This document shows, one piece after another, positions 44,856-54,371 of a stretch of 64,000 nt of DNA. The stretch lies in assembly GCA_035509615.1 (NCBI GenBank), contig DATJLK010000067.1, positions 1-64,000 on the forward strand, read 5' to 3'. The notes beneath the pieces were generated by a model. That model was not told where the DNA came from, made no database searches, and saw nothing but the letters and a program-made list of their open reading frames with translations. Within the stretch, counting starts at the first letter, position 1. Each line of letters begins with the position of its first letter. This DNA is from AP-15 sp035509615 (lineage in GTDB: Bacteria > Pseudomonadota > Alphaproteobacteria > ATCC43930 > CGMCC-115725). Both the position numbers and the translations under genes were made by a program.

Positions 44856-46001
44856 TTATTCGAACAGCGACAAATCGATCGCGTCGCCCATCTTGTTGTA
44901 GCCGAGATCGCTCGGGTGCAGATGATCGCCGCAATCATAGGCCGGCAGCATGCGGGTCGGATGCTCCGGATCGCGCAACGCCTTGTCGAAATCGACAACC
45001 GCATCAAAGGCGCCACCCTCGCGGATCCAGGCGTTGAACGCTTGCCGCGTCGCCTCGCGCTTGGGGTTCCAGGCGCCGGGCAGAAACGTCTCGTTCTCGA
45101 ACCCGGTCAAGGTGGCGCCAAAGATCTTGATGCCACGGGCATGGGCGCGCACAGCCATTTGCTTGAGGCCGGCAATCATCTCGTCGGCGGTCACTTCCTC
45201 ATCGGGCTTGGCCCAACGGTTGCGCAAATCGTTGGTGCCAAGCATGACGATCGTATGGGTGACCCCGGGCTGCGCCAGGACATCGCGGTCAAACCGGCGC
45301 AGGCCGCTGTCGCCGCGAATGTCGTGCAGGATGCGGTTGCCGCCGAGCCCCTGGTTCATGACCGCCATCGGCCGCCCGCTACTGCGCACCTGCAGCCGCC
45401 GCGACAGCTGATCGGGCCAGCGGCAGAAGGCGTCGATCGTCGAAATATTGGCATCGGTCAATGAATCGCCGAGCGCCACGACGCCACCGGTTTCCGGTCG
45501 CGCGACGACATCGACACCGCACACGAAATACCAATCATCGGTAATCTTGCCGACCGGCATGACGGTCTCGGCAGCGAAGTTGCCGGGTGGCGAAATATAG
45601 TTGGTCTGGCGCGAATACCGGCCGGTGATCCCAAAGCTCGCCGGCAGGTCGCCCGGCAGATAGACGCTGATCGCGACATCCGCGAGCGGCGGCAGCGGAA
45701 AATCGATCGCATCGCTGATCAATGGCGAGCCGACCGCGATTGACGCGCTCGCCTCGCCGCCAAACGTCAGTTTGCGCAGCGAGCCCGGCACGATGCCCGC
45801 ACCCTTGTCGCGGATCCCGATCGTCGCCGCACCGACCAGCAGCTTGCGCGCGCCATAGGCGTTGGAGAGCCGCACGCGCAGTCGGTCGCCGCCGATGCTG
45901 ACCCGGGCGTTCATGCGCAGGGTGTGATTGTTGAGGGCGGCACCTTCCGCCGGCGCCGGTGCAGTCGTCCAGGTGCCGACCCAATGGGCTTTGTCCGCCA
46001 T
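44856..46001 (-). CDS. SGNH/GDSL hydrolase
   Basis: A 381-residue esterase-fold protein. Block I is VVALGDSLTDANIS (catalytic Ser in GDS), block II has GLGGNRIL, block III LGTNDLRN, and block V DHLHPSDLGY with catalytic Asp and His. An N-terminal beta-rich half (GTWTTAPAPAEGAALNNHTL) precedes the hydrolase domain, as in some SGNH esterases acting on carbohydrate esters. No signal peptide is evident from MADKAHW. GGAGGGAG precedes the ATG. Substrate unknown. Confidence 0.88.
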   Translation of the reverse strand: MADKAHWVGTWTTAPAPAEGAALNNHTLRMNARVSIGGDRLRVRLSNAYGARKLLVGAATIGIRDKGAGIVPGSLRKLTFGGEASASIAVGSPLISDAIDFPLPPLADVAISVYLPGDLPASFGITGRYSRQTNYISPPGNFAAETVMPVGKITDDWYFVCGVDVVARPETGGVVALGDSLTDANISTIDAFCRWPDQLSRRLQVRSSGRPMAVMNQGLGGNRILHDIRGDSGLRRFDRDVLAQPGVTHTIVMLGTNDLRNRWAKPDEEVTADEMIAGLKQMAVRAHARGIKIFGATLTGFENETFLPGAWNPKREATRQAFNAWIREGGAFDAVVDFDKALRDPEHPTRMLPAYDCGDHLHPSDLGYNKMGDAIDLSLFE

Positions 46002-46208
46002 CGCGCTCCCTCCTTCCCTCCTCAATTTACCACCGGCCTGGGTCAGGGTTTCGGCGATCTTGTCGCTTGAAGGCCGATCCCGACATCATGGCAGCATAGC
46101 ACCGGACTGAGCGATATGGACGTCTTTCGCTGGCGAGATCGGAGCGATGGCAGCGGCGCCGGCTGCGCCGGGGTCATGATAAAGCGGGGATCATGATAAA
46201 GTGACGCG

Positions 46209-46949
46209 ATGCCAAGCGACGTGATCGATCTGCGTGATTTCTACCAGACCGCGCTGGGCCGGGTCGCGCGTCTGATGATCCGCCGCACGATCCGCGGCAT
46301 GTGGCCCGATCTGCATGGCATGCGGCTCCTCGGGATCGGCTACCCGACCCCGTTTCTTTCGGCGATCTCAGCGGATGCCGAGCGCGTCGCGGCGTTGATG
46401 CCGGCATCGCAGGGCGTGCTCGGGTGGTCGCTCGATGGCGGAAATCTCGTTGCTCTCGCTGTGGAGCAGGAACTGCCATTTGCCGATTATTCGATCGACC
46501 GGGTGCTGGTGGTGCATGCGCTCGAGACCAGCGAGGCGGCCGGGCAACTTCTGAAAGAGATCTGGCGCGTTCTGGCCGGCGGCGGGCGACTCCTGATCGT
46601 CGCACCCAACCGGCGTGGGATCTGGGCGCGGCTCGACCGCACACCGTTCGGCTCGGGTCAGCCCTATACGATGACGCAATTGTCGCGTTTGTTGCGCGAG
46701 GAGCTATTTACGCCAGTTACCAGCGGTGCCGCGCTGTTTGTCCCACCGTCGCGCCGCCGGATGATCTTGCGCTCGGCGGCGGCATGGGAACGCCTTGGCA
46801 AGCGCTGGTTTCCGCGCTTTGCCGGAGTGGTCCTGATCGAAGCGGCAAAGCAGATCTATGCCAAGCCGAAAGCCGCCCGCGCTCCCCGCAATCGCCTTGT
46901 CTATGCCCCCGCACCGCACGGCCTGTCGCACCGTGAAATGGACCTTTAA
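46209..46949 (+). CDS. Class I SAM-dependent methyltransferase
   Basis: A 246-residue protein with a Rossmann methyltransferase pattern: MRLLGIGYPTPFLSA (motif I), LPFADYSIDRVLVVHALE (post-motif I region), KEIWRVLAGGGRLLIVAPNR (motif III). The acidic ligand typical of motif II is not clear. It matches a family commonly annotated as methyltransferase in alphaproteobacteria. It converges on metW, and the two stop codons overlap. Substrate unknown. Confidence 0.8.
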   Translation: MPSDVIDLRDFYQTALGRVARLMIRRTIRGMWPDLHGMRLLGIGYPTPFLSAISADAERVAALMPASQGVLGWSLDGGNLVALAVEQELPFADYSIDRVLVVHALETSEAAGQLLKEIWRVLAGGGRLLIVAPNRRGIWARLDRTPFGSGQPYTMTQLSRLLREELFTPVTSGAALFVPPSRRRMILRSAAAWERLGKRWFPRFAGVVLIEAAKQIYAKPKAARAPRNRLVYAPAPHGLSHREMDL

Positions 46950-47671
46950 CCTCGAGGCGGCAGCTTTGGGCGGCCCGCGGCCGGCGCCGAGCGCGACATT
47001 TCACCGGCGGATTGTCCACGCAGGACAAAGATCCCCTGCTCGGCCAGCAGGTTGGCGAGCCCGCCTCGGGGATCCAGAGCATAGGGCCGGCCTTGCCGAT
47101 CGAGGGCCACGCTGCGCTCGACGGCGACCCCGATCTCGTCGCACAGCGCCACAAAGTCATGGATCGTGCACAGATGGATGTTCGGCGTCTCGTACCACGG
47201 GTGCGGCAGGAGCTCGGACATCGGCATCCGGCCGCGCAGCAACAGCCCCAGGCGGGTCCGCCAGAAACCGAAATTTGGAAACGAGACGATCGCACGGCGA
47301 CCGATGCGAACGAGCGCTTCCATCACCCGCCGCGGTTCACGGGTCGCCTGCAACGTCTGGCTCAGGACAACGATATCGAACGCTCCGGCCGGATAGGCGT
47401 CGAGGTCGCGATCGGCGTCGCCCTGGATCACCGAAAGACCGTGACCGACGCAGGCGTTGACGCCCGATTGGCTCAGCTCGATACCGCGCCCGTCGACCCC
47501 TTTCCGCCGCGTCAGATAGGCCAGCAGCGCACCATCGCCGCAGCCGATGTCGAGAACCCGAGCGCCCGGCTCGACCATTTCGGCGATCAGCCGCAGGTCG
47601 TGGCGCAGTTCGTCCCCGTCCGCGACCGCGGCGCGAACCTCGACCCGGTCCAAAGGCAGCGCTGCAGTCAT
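46946..47671 (-). CDS. metW: Methionine biosynthesis protein MetW
   Basis: MetW is needed with MetX for homoserine O-acylation in many proteobacteria. The 241-residue protein is a methyltransferase-fold protein: RHDLRLIAEMVEPGARVLDIGCGDG (in part: GARVLDIGCGDGALLAYL), VVLSQTLQATREPRRVMEAL, and SFPNFGFWRTRLGLLLRGRMP. It is 11 nt downstream of metX. Family length is about 200; here a polar C-terminal tail adds about 35 residues. Confidence 0.94.
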   Translation of the reverse strand: MTAALPLDRVEVRAAVADGDELRHDLRLIAEMVEPGARVLDIGCGDGALLAYLTRRKGVDGRGIELSQSGVNACVGHGLSVIQGDADRDLDAYPAGAFDIVVLSQTLQATREPRRVMEALVRIGRRAIVSFPNFGFWRTRLGLLLRGRMPMSELLPHPWYETPNIHLCTIHDFVALCDEIGVAVERSVALDRQGRPYALDPRGGLANLLAEQGIFVLRGQSAGEMSRSAPAAGRPKLPPRG

Positions 47672-47682
47672 TTATTCGGCAT

Positions 47683-48846
47683 CTATCGGGTCAGACCGCG
47701 ATGCTCGGCGCAACCGGTGAGGAACCCGCGCAAGGTTTCGAACAGTTCGGGCTCATGCAGCAGGAACGCGTCATGCCCGTTCTCGGTCGCGATCTCGACA
47801 AAGCTGACATTGGCCGCAACCGCGTTCAGGGCATGCACCAGCTGGCGGCTCTCCGAGGTCGGAAACAGCCAGTCGCTGGTGAATGAGATCACGCAAAACC
47901 GCGAGCGCGTGCCGGCAAAAGCCTGGCGCAACGAGCCGTCGTGTTCGGCCGCCAGATCGAAATAGTCCATCGCTCGGGTGATGTAGAGATAGGAATTGGC
48001 GTCGAACCGGTCGACAAAGGTGCTGCCCTGATGGCGCAAATAGCTTTCAACCTGGAAATCGGCGTCGAAGCCATAGGTCACGGCGTGGCGGTCCTGCAGG
48101 TTGCGGCCGAATTTCCGGTGCAGTGCCGCTTCCGACAAATAGGTGACATGCGCCGTCATGCGGGCGACAGCAAGGCCGCGCGAGGGCTTGCGGCCGAGGC
48201 TCAGATAGCGGCCGCCGCACCAATCGGGATCGGCCATGATCGCCTGCCGCCCGACCTCATGAAAGGCGATGTTCTGCGCCGAGTGGCGGGCTGCCGTGGC
48301 GATCGGCACCGCCGAGAACACGCTTTCGGGATAGCTCGCCGCCCACTGCAGCACTTGCATGCCGCCCATCGAGCCGCCAATCACGCAAAACAGGCTGTCG
48401 ATCCCGAGATGCTCGACGAGGCGTTTTTGCGCCCGCACCATGTCGTGCACGGTGATTACCGGAAACGACAATGCCCAGGGTTCGCTGGTCGCAGGATCGA
48501 TGTCCTGCGGTCCGGTGGTTCCCATGCAGCCGCCAAGGACATTGGCGCAGATCAGAAAATAGCGTTCGGTGTCGAGCACACCGCCGGCGCCGACCAGGGT
48601 CTCCCACCAGCCGGGTTTGCCGGTGATCGGATGCGGGTCGGCGGCGTACTGGTCGCCGGTCAGCGCGTGGCAGATCAGGATCGCGTTGGAACGGTCGGCA
48701 TTGAGGCGGCCATAGGTCTGGTAGGCAATCGTGAACGGACCGAAATCGATGCCGCAATCGAGCCGCAACGGATCGCGCACCGTCAGTCGATGACCGGGCC
48801 AATCATGGTCGGAGCGCGAGCGCCGGCGAAATGCAATTGTCGACAC
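47683..48846 (-). CDS. metX: Homoserine O-acetyltransferase MetX
   Basis: MetX acylates homoserine, the first committed step of methionine synthesis by the sulfhydrylation route. The 387-residue alpha/beta hydrolase-fold protein has FTIAYQTYGRLNADRSNAIL, HALTGDQYAA, the nucleophile elbow VIGGSMGGMQVLQWA, and the catalytic Asp/His region FTSDWLFP and ATENGHDAFLL. I start it at GTG with AGGGAG upstream; an in-frame ATG at 48891 adds 15 residues with no family match. metW follows 11 nt later. Confidence 0.95.
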   Translation of the reverse strand: MSTIAFRRRSRSDHDWPGHRLTVRDPLRLDCGIDFGPFTIAYQTYGRLNADRSNAILICHALTGDQYAADPHPITGKPGWWETLVGAGGVLDTERYFLICANVLGGCMGTTGPQDIDPATSEPWALSFPVITVHDMVRAQKRLVEHLGIDSLFCVIGGSMGGMQVLQWAASYPESVFSAVPIATAARHSAQNIAFHEVGRQAIMADPDWCGGRYLSLGRKPSRGLAVARMTAHVTYLSEAALHRKFGRNLQDRHAVTYGFDADFQVESYLRHQGSTFVDRFDANSYLYITRAMDYFDLAAEHDGSLRQAFAGTRSRFCVISFTSDWLFPTSESRQLVHALNAVAANVSFVEIATENGHDAFLLHEPELFETLRGFLTGCAEHRGLTR

Positions 48847-48930
48847 GCTTGCTCCCTGAACGCGATCCGGTTGCGGCGCATCCTCCCGCATTCGCGGCCC
48901 CGGATCGGCGCTGTTCGATTCGGGGGCAGC

Positions 48931-48960
48931 TAGCTAGTGTTCACCGGCAAGGCATGTCAA
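48931..48960 (-). promoter_or_regulatory. Candidate promoter of metX
   Basis: On the minus strand, a consensus -35 TTGACA (48960-48955) is followed after 18 nt by TAGCTA (48936-48931), which resembles a -10. It lies about 80 nt before the proposed metX GTG. An inverted repeat GGCGCT-N9-AGCGCC (48984-49004) stands just upstream. No SAM-II riboswitch pattern was recognised. Confidence 0.5.
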
Positions 48961-49024
48961 CGTTTTCTTTGATTTCGTGAAAGGGCGCTTTTACTAGTAG
49001 CGCCTCTCGGCAGCACCACAGACC

Positions 49025-49918
49025 ATGTCCGCAATCCCGTCCGACCTCGCTGATCTACGCCGCCGCATTGATGCGATCGACGACCGGATGCACGATCTGT
49101 TGATCGAGCGGGCCAAGATCGTGATGCAGGTGGCTGCGAGCAAACGGGTCGGTGCCACCAAAGATCAGGATGCCGCCTTTTACCAGCCGGGACGCGAAGC
49201 CCAGATCCTGCGGCGGCTGGCGGCGCGCCACCATGGCGAGCTTCCGGTTGCCACCGTTCTGCGCATCTGGCGTGAAATGCTGGCAGCGACCGTCCGGCTC
49301 GAAACACCGTTTGCCGTAGCGGTATTTGCCGACGGCGCCGCCCAGGGTTTTTGGGATCTGGCGCGCGATCATTACGGCAGCCACGCGCCGATCTCGGCCT
49401 ATCGCTCGATCGGCCAGGTGATCCGCGCGGTTGGCGAAGGCCGTGCCGCGGTCGGCGTCCTGCCGATGCCCGAAGAAGGCGATCACGACCCGTGGTGGCG
49501 CCATCTCGTATCGCACAATGAGCGGGCGCCGCGGGTGATCGCCCGCCTGCCGTTTGGAGCTCGCGGCAATGCCCGCAGCGACGGCCCCGACGCACTTGTC
49601 ATCGGACGCGATGCGCCGCAGGATACCGGCGCCGACCGTACCTTGTTCCTGGCCGAGTTGGCGGTCGCGGTCAGCCGGGCGCGGTTTCTCAGCCTGCTAT
49701 CGGCCACGGCGCTGAGCTGTACCTTCTTCGCCGCGTGGGAACATGGCGAAGTCACTCTCAACCTTGTCGAGATCGATGGGTTCGTGCCGATTGCCGATCC
49801 CCGGATCATCGATTTCCGGACCAGGCTCGGCCCCGCAATTCATCGATTGCTGCCGTTTGGCGGCTACGCGGTGCCGCTGCCCTCGGCCGCACTGTTGCCC
49901 GACGCGGCGAAAGGCTAA
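49025..49918 (+). CDS. Chorismate mutase with degenerate prephenate-dehydratase-like domain
   Basis: A 297-residue protein. Residues about 5-92 form an AroQ-type chorismate mutase (LADLRRRIDAIDDRMHDLLI, QPGREAQILRRLAARH), which converts chorismate to prephenate. The remainder recalls prephenate dehydratase (GRAAVGVLPMPEEG) but lacks the catalytic Thr-Arg-Phe motif and has an abnormal ACT-like end. It heads the operon with hisC and tyrA, consistent with a tyrosine/phenylalanine supply role. The second half may be structural or regulatory. Confidence 0.85.
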   Translation: MSAIPSDLADLRRRIDAIDDRMHDLLIERAKIVMQVAASKRVGATKDQDAAFYQPGREAQILRRLAARHHGELPVATVLRIWREMLAATVRLETPFAVAVFADGAAQGFWDLARDHYGSHAPISAYRSIGQVIRAVGEGRAAVGVLPMPEEGDHDPWWRHLVSHNERAPRVIARLPFGARGNARSDGPDALVIGRDAPQDTGADRTLFLAELAVAVSRARFLSLLSATALSCTFFAAWEHGEVTLNLVEIDGFVPIADPRIIDFRTRLGPAIHRLLPFGGYAVPLPSAALLPDAAKG

Positions 49919-49924
49919 CCTGAC

Positions 49925-51025
49925 ATGCCTGCGACAACCGTCCCGGTCCCGCGCCCGCGCATCCTCGATATCGCTCCCTATGTCGGCGGCGAGGCACGCA
50001 TCCCCGGGATCGAACGCCCGATCCGTCTTGCCTCAAACGAGAGCGCCTTGGGGCCGAGTCCCAAAGCGATCAGCGCTTACGCTGCGCTTGCCGGCGATAT
50101 CCACCGTTATCCCGAAGGCAGTGCCCAGGAGTTGCGCGACGCGATCGGGCGGCGCCACAATCTCGACCCGGAGCGGATCGTCTGCGGCGCCGGGTCGGAC
50201 GAGCTGATCGCGCTGTTGCTGCGCTGTTATGCCGGTCCCGGCGACGAGGTCCTCTATAGCCGGCACGGTTTTCTGATGTACCCGATCGGCGCGCTGTCGG
50301 TCGGCGCCACCCCGATCGCCGCCCCCGAACGGGATTTGACCGCCGATGTCAATGCGCTGCTGGAGCGGGTGACCCCGCGTACGCGGGTGGTCTTTCTGGC
50401 TAATCCCAACAACCCGACCGGCACCTACCTCTCTGCTTCGGCGCTCCAGCGGCTGCATGCCGGACTGCCCGCATCGGTGGTGTTGGCGATCGACGCCGCC
50501 TATGCCGAGTTTGTCAATCGCAACGATTACGACGCCGGCGTCGCCCTGGTCGATCAGGCCGACAATGTCGTGATGCTGCGCACGTTTTCGAAAATCTATG
50601 CGCTGGCCGGCCTGCGGCTCGGCTGGGCTTATTGTCCGCCGGCCATCGCCGACGTGCTGAACCGGGTGCGCGGTCCGTTCAATGTGTCGACGCCGGCGAT
50701 CGCCGCCGGGGTTGCCGCGGTCGAGGATGTCGAGGCGCTGAAGCGAGCCCGCGCGCATAACGACCAATGGCAGCCCTGGTTTTCGCAACAGCTTGCGGCC
50801 TTGGGCCTGGTATTGACGCCGAGTGTCGGCAATTTTGTTCTGCCGCGCTTTCCCGAAGAACCCAGGCGCAATGCCGATGCCGCTTTTGCCTTCCTGCAAT
50901 CCCGCGGCATTCTGACGCGAAAGATGGGCGGCTACGGGCTGCCGCAACATCTGCGGATCACGATCGGCACCGGTGAGGAGATGGAAAAAGTGGCGGCAGT
51001 GCTCCGCGAATTCATCGCTCGGTGA
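49925..51025 (+). CDS. hisC: Histidinol-phosphate/aromatic aminotransferase
   Basis: A 366-residue class II-type aminotransferase. Family blocks are RLASNESALGPSPKA, YPEGSAQELRDAIGRRHNLD, GAGSDELIALLLR, FLANPNNPTGTYLS, and the PLP-Lys region MLRTFSKIYALAGLRLGWAY. Placed between chorismate mutase and tyrA, it probably transaminates prephenate/aromatic keto acids as well as, or instead of, histidinol phosphate. It starts 6 nt after the chorismate mutase stop. Confidence 0.94.
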   Translation: MPATTVPVPRPRILDIAPYVGGEARIPGIERPIRLASNESALGPSPKAISAYAALAGDIHRYPEGSAQELRDAIGRRHNLDPERIVCGAGSDELIALLLRCYAGPGDEVLYSRHGFLMYPIGALSVGATPIAAPERDLTADVNALLERVTPRTRVVFLANPNNPTGTYLSASALQRLHAGLPASVVLAIDAAYAEFVNRNDYDAGVALVDQADNVVMLRTFSKIYALAGLRLGWAYCPPAIADVLNRVRGPFNVSTPAIAAGVAAVEDVEALKRARAHNDQWQPWFSQQLAALGLVLTPSVGNFVLPRFPEEPRRNADAAFAFLQSRGILTRKMGGYGLPQHLRITIGTGEEMEKVAAVLREFIAR

Positions 51026-51158
51026 TGACGGCTTTTTGTTCGTCAGTGATTATTGTCCCCGCCGCGCGATCGCGGACCCGGCTGCAGCCGTTCGCTCCTG
51101 GCGAGTATCCGGGCCCCCGCCTTCGCGGCGAGGATGAAAAGAGATTCGGGAGCGGTCC

Positions 51159-52043
51159 GTGAACCAGAAATTGTTCGATCGCGTAGCATTGATCGGGATT
51201 GGGCTGATCGGTTCGTCGCTGGCGCGCGTTCTCCGGCGCGACAGTCCCGGTACCGAGATTGTTGCCTGCGCTCGTCGGCGCGAGACTTTGGCCGCGGTCG
51301 AGCGCCTCGAGCTAGCCGACGAAACCACCGATGACCCGGCCGCCGCCGCCGACGGTGCAGATCTCGTCGTCATTGCCACCCCGCTCTCCGCCTATGGCGA
51401 AATCGGCCGTTCGATTGGACCCGCCCTCAAACAGGGCGCGATCCTGACCGATGTCGGATCGGTCAAAGAGGTGGTGGTTCGCGATCTCGGCCCTCACATA
51501 CCTCCGGGCGTCCATTTCGTGCCCGGTCATCCGGTCGCCGGCACCGAGCATTCCGGCCCGGAAGCCGGCTTTGCCGAACTGTTCCGGGACCGCTGGTGCA
51601 TCTTGATCCCGCTGCCTGAGACCGCATCCGAGGCCGTCGCCAAAGTCGGACAGATGTGGGAATTGGCCGGAATGCGGGTGGTGACGATGACCGCGGCGCA
51701 CCACGACCGGGTGCTGGCGATGACCTCGCATCTGCCGCATCTGATCGCCTACACGATCGTCGGTACGGCGACCAGCCTCGAGGAAAGCCTCAAATCCGAG
51801 GTCATTGCGTTTTCGGCAAGCGGCTTCCGCGACTTTACCCGGATTGCCGCCTCCGACCCGGTGATGTGGCGCGATATTTTTCTGAACAACCGCGAGGCGG
51901 TGCTCGATGTGTTGCAGCGCTTCAGCGAAGATCTGACCGCATTGCAGCGCGCGATCCGCTGGGGCGAAGGCGAGACCCTGGAGGAATTGTTCACCCGCAC
52001 CCGCGCCATCCGCCGCTCGATCATCGAAGCGAAGCAGGCATAG
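51159..52043 (+). CDS. tyrA: Prephenate/arogenate dehydrogenase
   Basis: A 294-residue NAD(P)-dependent dehydrogenase of the TyrA family for tyrosine synthesis. The Rossmann loop is VALIGIGLIGSSLARVL, followed by LVVIATPLSAYGEIG, DVGSVKEVVV, and the catalytic-His region FVPGHPVAGTEHSGPEAGF. A helical dimerisation domain ends the protein. GTG start with a weak Shine-Dalgarno. It is 133 nt after hisC. Whether prephenate or arogenate is used cannot be told. Confidence 0.94.
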   Translation: MNQKLFDRVALIGIGLIGSSLARVLRRDSPGTEIVACARRRETLAAVERLELADETTDDPAAAADGADLVVIATPLSAYGEIGRSIGPALKQGAILTDVGSVKEVVVRDLGPHIPPGVHFVPGHPVAGTEHSGPEAGFAELFRDRWCILIPLPETASEAVAKVGQMWELAGMRVVTMTAAHHDRVLAMTSHLPHLIAYTIVGTATSLEESLKSEVIAFSASGFRDFTRIAASDPVMWRDIFLNNREAVLDVLQRFSEDLTALQRAIRWGEGETLEELFTRTRAIRRSIIEAKQA

Positions 52044-52221
52044 CGGCGAGCCGGACCGATGATGGCTACTCTGATCTCACCCACCAGCAGCCCTAACAGG
52101 TTGACACCACCCTCTGCCGCAATGCTGGACAGGGTGCCGAATGTAGCGATGCGGATGAGGGTTCGCCGGCACCAGGTATCGGCGATCGGCTTAACCGTTT
52201 ACCGTCGAGCGTGAACCTTAT

Positions 52222-54057
52222 TCAATCGGGGTCGAACTGATCGCGGTAGTCGTGTTTCAGGGCGGGGTCCTGCTGGTCTTTGCGCAGCAGGCAGTTACCG
52301 ACCGCGAGCAGGTCGAGGTCGGTTCCCATAAAGCAGCGGAAGGCGTCCTCGGGTGTGCACACGATCGGCTCGCCGCGGACATTGAAGCTGGTATTGACGA
52401 CCACCGGGCAGCCGGTTCGCTCTTTGAACGCGGTCAGTAGGGCGTGGAAGCGCGGATTGGTCTCGCGGTGCACCGTCTGGATCCGCGCCGAGTAATCGAC
52501 ATGGGTGACCGCCGGGATCTCGGAGCGGATCGTGTTCAACTTGTCGATCCCGAATAGCTGCCTTTCCTCCTCGGTCATCTGACGCTGCCGGTCTTTGCGC
52601 ACGTCGGCGACCAGCAGCATATAGGGGCTGTCGCTGTCGATCTCGAACCAGTCGGCGACATCCTCGCGCAATACCGCGGGCGCAAAGGGGCGGAACGATT
52701 CGCGATATTTGACCTTGAGGTTCAAGATTTTCTGCATTGTCGGCGAACGCGCGTCGCCGAGGATCGATCGGGCGCCAAGCGCGCGCGGCCCAAATTCCAT
52801 GCGGCCTTGGTGCCAGCCGACGGCCAGACCCGCGGCAAGGCCATCGGCGACCGTCCCGATCAGCCCTTGCTCGCCGACGACTTCAAACCGGGCGCCGGCC
52901 GCGGCGAGACGGCACTCGATATCATCCTGATCATATTCCGGGCCAAGATAGCCGCCCGCCATGCCATCGAGCGCGCCATTCAGAACACGCGGCTGATCCG
53001 CATAGCCGTGATAGGCGCTGAGCGCCGCGCCGATAGCACCACCGGCATCGCCCGCGGCCGGCTGCACCCAGACCCGCTTGAAAGCGCCGTCGCGCAACAC
53101 CTTGCCGTTCGCGACGCAATTAAGCGCCACGCCGCCGGCGAGGCACAAATTTTCAAACCCGGTCTCGCGCGCCGCCGCACGGGTCAGCCGCAACACGATC
53201 TCCTCGGTGACCCGCTGGATCGATGCCGCAATATCCATGTGGAACGAGTCCATCCACTGGTCCGGACGGCGCACCGGGCGGCCGAACAGTGCCGCGAACC
53301 GGTCGTTCGTCATCTGCAACCCGGTACAATAATCAAAGTAATCTAGATCAATCCGAAACGATCCATCTGGCTTTAAGTCAATCAAATTGTCGAGAATCAC
53401 TTGCACATATTTGGGTTCTCCGTACGGAGCGAGACCCATGACCTTGTATTCGCCGGAGTTCACCTTGAACCCGATGTAGTAGGTGAAGGCGGAATAGAGC
53501 AGCCCGAGAGAGTGCGGAAAATGCATTTCCTTGAGCATATCAAGGCGGTTGCCCCGCCCGATCGCCATCGAGGTGGTGGCCCACTCGCCCACCCCGTCCA
53601 TCGTCAGGACCACCGCGTCTTCGAATGGCGACGGGAAAAATGCGCTTGCCGCGTGGCTTTGGTGGTGTTCGCCAAACAGCAGGCGGTTGCGCCAGTCATA
53701 GGATTGCGCATAGCGCCGGAGTTCACCGATCAGCAATTGTTTCTGGAACAGCTTTTCCCTGAGCCAGACCGGTATCGCTACGGCAAAACTGCGATAGCCG
53801 CGCGGTGCGGTGGCGAGGTAGGTCGCGACCAGCCGCCCGAATTTCAGCAATGGCTTGTCATAAAACGCGACATAGTCGATGCCGTCGAGATCGATGCCGG
53901 CTCGCGCCAGACAGAATTCGATGGCATGTTGCGGGAGCTGCGAATCGTGCTTCTTGCGGGTAAAGCGTTCCTCCTGCGCGGCGGCCGTCACATGCCCATC
54001 CTCGACCAGCGCAGCGGCGCTGTCGTGATAAAAAGCAGAGATGCCGAGTATTCGCAT
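52222..54057 (-). CDS. NodU/CmcH-family carbamoyltransferase
   Basis: A 611-residue O-carbamoyltransferase. The N-terminal Kae1-like domain has MRILGISAFYHDSAAALVED, FGEHHQSHAASAFFPSPFED, VLTMDGVGEWATTS and NLCLAGGVALNCVANGKVL, with metal-binding His in HHQSHAAS. The C-terminal YrdC-like domain has RMEFGPRALGARSILGDAR, ESFRPFAPAVL, and NTSFNVRGEPIVCTPEDA. These enzymes transfer a carbamoyl group from carbamoyl phosphate to a hydroxyl of a sugar or natural product. The neighbouring SxtJ stub and Wzm/Wzt-type exporter point to a surface polysaccharide. Confidence 0.94.
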   Translation of the reverse strand: MRILGISAFYHDSAAALVEDGHVTAAAQEERFTRKKHDSQLPQHAIEFCLARAGIDLDGIDYVAFYDKPLLKFGRLVATYLATAPRGYRSFAVAIPVWLREKLFQKQLLIGELRRYAQSYDWRNRLLFGEHHQSHAASAFFPSPFEDAVVLTMDGVGEWATTSMAIGRGNRLDMLKEMHFPHSLGLLYSAFTYYIGFKVNSGEYKVMGLAPYGEPKYVQVILDNLIDLKPDGSFRIDLDYFDYCTGLQMTNDRFAALFGRPVRRPDQWMDSFHMDIAASIQRVTEEIVLRLTRAAARETGFENLCLAGGVALNCVANGKVLRDGAFKRVWVQPAAGDAGGAIGAALSAYHGYADQPRVLNGALDGMAGGYLGPEYDQDDIECRLAAAGARFEVVGEQGLIGTVADGLAAGLAVGWHQGRMEFGPRALGARSILGDARSPTMQKILNLKVKYRESFRPFAPAVLREDVADWFEIDSDSPYMLLVADVRKDRQRQMTEEERQLFGIDKLNTIRSEIPAVTHVDYSARIQTVHRETNPRFHALLTAFKERTGCPVVVNTSFNVRGEPIVCTPEDAFRCFMGTDLDLLAVGNCLLRKDQQDPALKHDYRDQFDPD

Positions 54058-54371
54058 GGCCCGGTGATTGCTGATCAGAGATTACGGTTATGAAACCATC
54101 AGGCGCCTTCCCGGCACCCGCCGAGCGGCTGTTCGTGCGCCCGAAAGATCGGCCTCGGGTTGTGCCGGTGGAGCATTCTACCGCGTCCTTTGCCGATCTC
54201 GTTTGGTTTCTTGCTGATAAGGCGGTCTCGCGGCAACGGCCGAAACCGGCTTGATAACGGGTGAATAAGCGGGCGCCGATCACCGGCAGATTCGTCGAGC
54301 GGGACCGGCCGAGGCTCGCGGCGCGGACACAGCATCGACCGCAGCGGTGGATCTGCACGTGCGAGCAACCC
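54058..54371. other. Intergenic region, no supportable gene
   Basis: Carbamoyltransferase clusters of this kind often include a 50-residue DUF5989 protein here, but I saw no such frame on either strand. The carbamoyltransferase promoter should lie in this stretch. Confidence 0.5.

Noticed and set aside
48892..49024. Possible SAM-II riboswitch before metX
   Set aside because: SAM-II elements are common here in alphaproteobacteria, but its conserved core was not found; only a consensus -35 and a short inverted repeat are present.
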